From: Datisca glomerata
Taxonomy: Eukaryota; Streptophyta; Magnoliopsida; Cucurbitales; Datiscaceae
NCBI GenBank assembly: GCA_003255025.1
Contig: QANY01003987.1
Location: 434,001 to 498,000 of the forward strand
Direction: 5' to 3'
Length of the DNA: 64,000 nucleotides
The notes beneath the pieces are model-generated. The model saw nothing but the letters and a program-made list of their open reading frames with translations. It did no database searches and was not told the origin of the DNA. Positions 60,573 to 64,000 of this stretch are shown one piece after another (position 1 is the first letter of the stretch; every line of letters begins with the position of its first letter). The translations under genes were made by a program, and so were the position numbers.

Positions 60573-63530
60573 ATATCATCTATTTCTACACAATGGCACT
60601 AGCTCAAATTCTGTTTCTGTTTATAACAATGTTAGTGGTAAACCTTTTCCTAAAAAACAAATAGTGTTTGTATTTCTTCCTTTTCCCCAACCTGACTACC
60701 AACTTTGAGAATGTAAAGAACACTGAAAACCAGTGCAATTATGTCCGTCTAAAGTTTCTATTATAAATTCCTCTCCTACTATGTCTATGACTACTCTAAA
60801 TTGCCAAAAACCAAAACACATTGCATTAAGACATATGAAACTAAGTCATCCTTCTCAAAAGGTTATTGATATAATATCAAACCATTTGAAACTACCACAC
60901 TATAAAGACAACTTGGGTGTATGTTATGCTTGTCAACCAGGAAAAAATCATAGAATTACCCACTCCATCCCAATCCGAATGTCCAAAAACACTAGAACTG
61001 ATACACACATACATTTGGGGTCTAACACCAGTCATTTCCTGTGATTATGGGTACTATATCTATTTTGTTGAAGAACACAAGGTTCACCAGATATACCCCT
61101 TAAAAGTGAAGTCTGAAGCCCTATCTGTGTTTCAATACTTCAAGAAACCTATGGAAAACTAATTTGGAAAACAATATAAAAGTATCCAATCTGATTGGGG
61201 ATGAGGATATGACCATTTGTTGCATTTTTTACAGTCTTGTGGGATAAGATTTAAGCATCCATGTCCGCATACTTACAATCAAAATGGTGCAGCAGATTGG
61301 GGACGGGGATATGACCCTTTGCTGTGTTTTTTGCAGTCTTGTAGGATAAGATTTAAGTATCACTGTCCACATAACTCACAATCAAAATGGTGCATCATAA
61401 AGGAAACACGGACATGTGATACATACTAGACTTATACTCATTTCTCAAGCCTCAATGCCTCTGAAATTTTGGTGATATGCTTTTTAAATAGTAACCTATC
61501 TCATAAACATGTTACCAACATCTCACTTTATCAGGTCTTGTTTCATCACCCTCCCAATTATAACCTTCTCAAAGTGTTTGGTAGTGCCTATTTTTCACAC
61601 CTTAGTCCTTATAATGGGAACAAAATTGAGAACATGTCCTCTCTGTGTGTTTTTCTAGGCTATTTTCTCCTATGCACCAAGGTTATCAATGTTTGCACTC
61701 CTCTAGCAAAGTTTACATTGCTATTAATATAGTTTTTGATGAAACTTACCTCCATTTCTGACATGGTTTCATGTCACATAATGTCTCGTCAATTAGCCGC
61801 TTGGTTCCTTGCCATCTTGGCCAATTCCTCTTATTATAGATTTATCTACTGCCTCTACGTCACAAGACCATCTAGCTCATAATAGCAGCATCCTGAAAAA
61901 CCCATCACTAGGTAATATTTCTCCTTCACCTCTTTTCAATTATAACTCCATTCCTCATTCTCCTAACACTCTTACAGGAACCCAAACAGAAACTCAAGCC
62001 CCATATACCCACAAACCAAACCAATACTCACATCATGTTCACTATATCTAAAGCTGGGATCTTCAAACCAAAGACCTATCTCACAACTCATACATTACCT
62101 ATCCGAACTAAGCCATGTCCACAAAAGAAGCCTTAACACACCTTCAATGGAGATCTACAATGCAATAAGAGTTTCATATTTTAACTTATAACAAGACATG
62201 GTTCTTAGTATATTCAACCATGAGCGTGATTGGTATCAATTGGGTATACAAGCTAAATTCCTCTCCTGATGGTCACACACAGAGGTTTAAAGAAAGACTT
62301 GTAGCCAAGGATTTTCACCAAATCCCTGGATTTAATTTCTCAAAGATAAGCCCCGTTGCTAATTCTGTCACAGTGAGAATCAACCTCATTTTAACATTCA
62401 CTATGTAGTGGTCCTTAAGGTAACTGGATGTAAACAACATCTTTTGCACATAATAATTTCAGAGATTGTTTATATGACACAACCAGAAGGCTTTATTGAC
62501 CCATAACACATATAGCATGCTTGAAAACTTCACACAACTTTATATGGGCTCAAACATGCACTTATAGCCTTATATGACAAGCTCAGGGCCACACCCCTTT
62601 AAAAGGGCTTCAGAACTTCCAAATCAGATACCTCATTTTGCATACTATATCAACCTACTAGAACAACATATTACTTGGTGTATGTGGATGATATCATCAT
62701 AATAGAAAAATCTAACCTGCATCTCTAAGCTTATCTTAGACCTGCATACTCATTTGCTCTTAAGGATCTTGGCATTTTACATCACTTTCAAGGCATCTCA
62801 GTTACTAAGACCCTAACTGATCTTCATTTCTGTCAGTCTTAGTATGTCTATGAACTATTGAACAAATATCACATGTTTGATGCCAAGCCCTGCACTACCT
62901 TAACAACAGTCTCTACTAAACTTTCAAAAGTTGTTGGTGAGCCTCTCTCAAACCTTACTCCGTATAGAAGCTTGATTGGGGCACTCCAATACTCAGTTGT
63001 TACAAGACTTGACATGGGGTACATTGTCAATAGGCTTAGTTGGTTTCTTCATCGGCCTACCTCATTGCATTGGCAAGCATGCAAGAGTCTCTTGAGGTAT
63101 ATGAAAGGAACACAAACTGAAAGACTACATCTCTAAGAAGTAACAACTTTCACCCTATTAGCCTTCACTGGTGCAGACTGGCTAGTTGTCCTGATGATAA
63201 AAGGTCAACTTGTGACTATGCCAACTTGTTGGGTCTAGTTAGGCTTGTTGGTCCTCAAAGAAACAACACGTTGGTGTCATATCTAATACTCAAAGTGAGC
63301 ATGAGCCTTAGCATATGCTCCAGCTGAACTTACATGGATACGATCTCTCCTCGCAGAAATGCACATTGCACCTCAAACTCCTACAATTACATGGTGTGAC
63401 AATGAATGTGCAGCCTCCATTGCATCTAATCTTGTGTCCCATGATCGAGCTAAGCATATCGAGATGAATATCCATTTTGTAAGAGATAAAGTGTTGTCAA
63501 TGACCTTTGAGATCGAGTATGTTCCCTCTT
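60573..63530 (+). pseudogene. Copia pol remnant: integrase, RT, RNase H
   Basis: The pre-integrase zinc-binding region is visible in 60820-60950 (LSHPSQKVIDII, CYACQPGK). The integrase core is broken and contains a ~100-bp tandem duplication at 61193-61394. RT pieces: FKERLVAKDFHQIPGFNF (62290-62343), then YVDDIII-like sequence near 62680-62700. The connector and RNase H have YRSLIGALQYSVVTRLDMGY (62963-63022) and PTSLHWQACKSLLRYMKGT; the end has HIEMNIHFVRDKV (63458). Stops and frameshifts are dense. Confidence 0.85.
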
Positions 63531-63629
63531 AAGATCAATTAACTTATTCAAACCTCTATTAGGAGCTCAATTTCAGTATCTTAAAGACAAGCTTCATGTT
63601 AGTGACACCCACATAAGTTTAAGAGGGGA

Positions 63630-64000
63630 TGTTAGGACTAAGGAAGAAGAACCTGAGTAGCTTACATGGTCCTTCTATCACAGTATGCATGGCATTGCAT
63701 GTAATCCTACTTACTGCCATCTCAGTTCTATGTCATCATCTCTTCATGTGTGCATGGCCGCTTTAACAAATCTTTACCACAACATTCTATGTCAGAATCG
63801 GTTAAGGGCAATATCTTTTGGGCAATAATGAGAGAGGATGAGGCTATACGTGCTATCTAATCATCATTGTAAATAATTATGATTCTCTAATTAGTTACTC
63901 TTAATCTCTCTTTGCTTAAGTCTATATATATATGGTGTGTAATGAAATAGTAACGGGTTAATAGGAATTTTGCATCTGATGTAGTCTTTGTATATTAGCT
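63630..64000 (+). repeat. Copia 3' LTR, left part
   Basis: Starts TGTTAGGAC directly after the polypurine tract. The right end is not seen; the window stops first. A TATATATATGG motif (63925-63935) near the end may be the LTR promoter. Confidence 0.75.

Larger units (their letters stand above)
59600..64000 (+). mobile_element. Degenerate Ty1/copia element, 3' part, with 3' LTR
   Basis: Order on the plus strand: gag/pre-integrase pieces (from about 59630, interrupted by the hAT element), integrase (60860-61400), a linker, RT, RNase H, a polypurine tract AAGAGGGGA (63621-63629) and the start of the 3' LTR at 63630. The 5' LTR was not found. The LTR probably continues beyond the window. Confidence 0.82.

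Overview
The window is nuclear DNA of a flowering plant, most likely a eudicot. Genes carry canonical GT-AG introns. The intergenic DNA is AT-rich and packed with decayed plant LTR retrotransposons, LINEs, a hAT-type element and endogenous pararetrovirus sequence. Three intact-looking host genes are visible: (1) a RABE1/Rab8-class small GTPase (+, 8 exons, 3075-6820, 216 aa); (2) a nuclear protein with a C-terminal TDBD (Jas TPL-binding type) domain (-, 8078-9744, true first coding exon unresolved), lying tail to tail with the Rab gene; (3) a SOSEKI (DUF966/DIX-like) polarity protein (-, 5 coding exons, 50008-52558, 449 aa), whose start codon seems to be split from the rest of the ORF by an intron. 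All other coding traces belong to mobile or viral sequence and are broken by stops, frameshifts and deletions.

Layout: 1-2650 AT-rich intergenic DNA with small duplications; 2651-6820 Rab gene, with an antisense LINE fragment in intron 3; 8078-11035 TDBD gene and its leader; 12255-23490 a rearranged cluster of endogenous Caulimoviridae-like pararetrovirus (EPRV) pieces in both orientations; 23842-24640 LINE ORF1 remnant; 24741-29470 truncated Ty1/copia element with a 1.86-kb LTR; 29471-33665 Athila-like Ty3/gypsy element lacking most of pol; 33688-37071 LINE ORF2 (RT and RNase H) with a short A tail; 37087-46843 a complete but decayed Ty3/gypsy element on the minus strand, with two LTRs, an exact GATAT target duplication and an antisense extra ORF; 46844-50007 AT-rich spacer; SOSEKI gene; 52660-57607 AT-rich spacer; 57608-58414 second Athila-type LTR; 58440-59620 repeat-rich possible MITE; 59600-64000 degenerate Ty1/copia element interrupted by an 882-bp hAT-type element.

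The repeats record a history. Athila-type sequence sits in the copia gag/pol, a gypsy element landed just behind a LINE tail, a hAT element landed in a copia coding region, and viral sequence integrated and was repeatedly duplicated. I see no bacterial-style system, CRISPR array, biosynthetic cluster or rRNA/tRNA gene. The most unusual parts are the EPRV cluster (three promoter/leader copies, head-to-head junction, leader embedded in the coding region, RT catalytic motif deleted) and the antisense ORF of the minus-strand gypsy element. Exon boundaries were read by eye from splice sites, reading phase and family similarity; no alignment was run.
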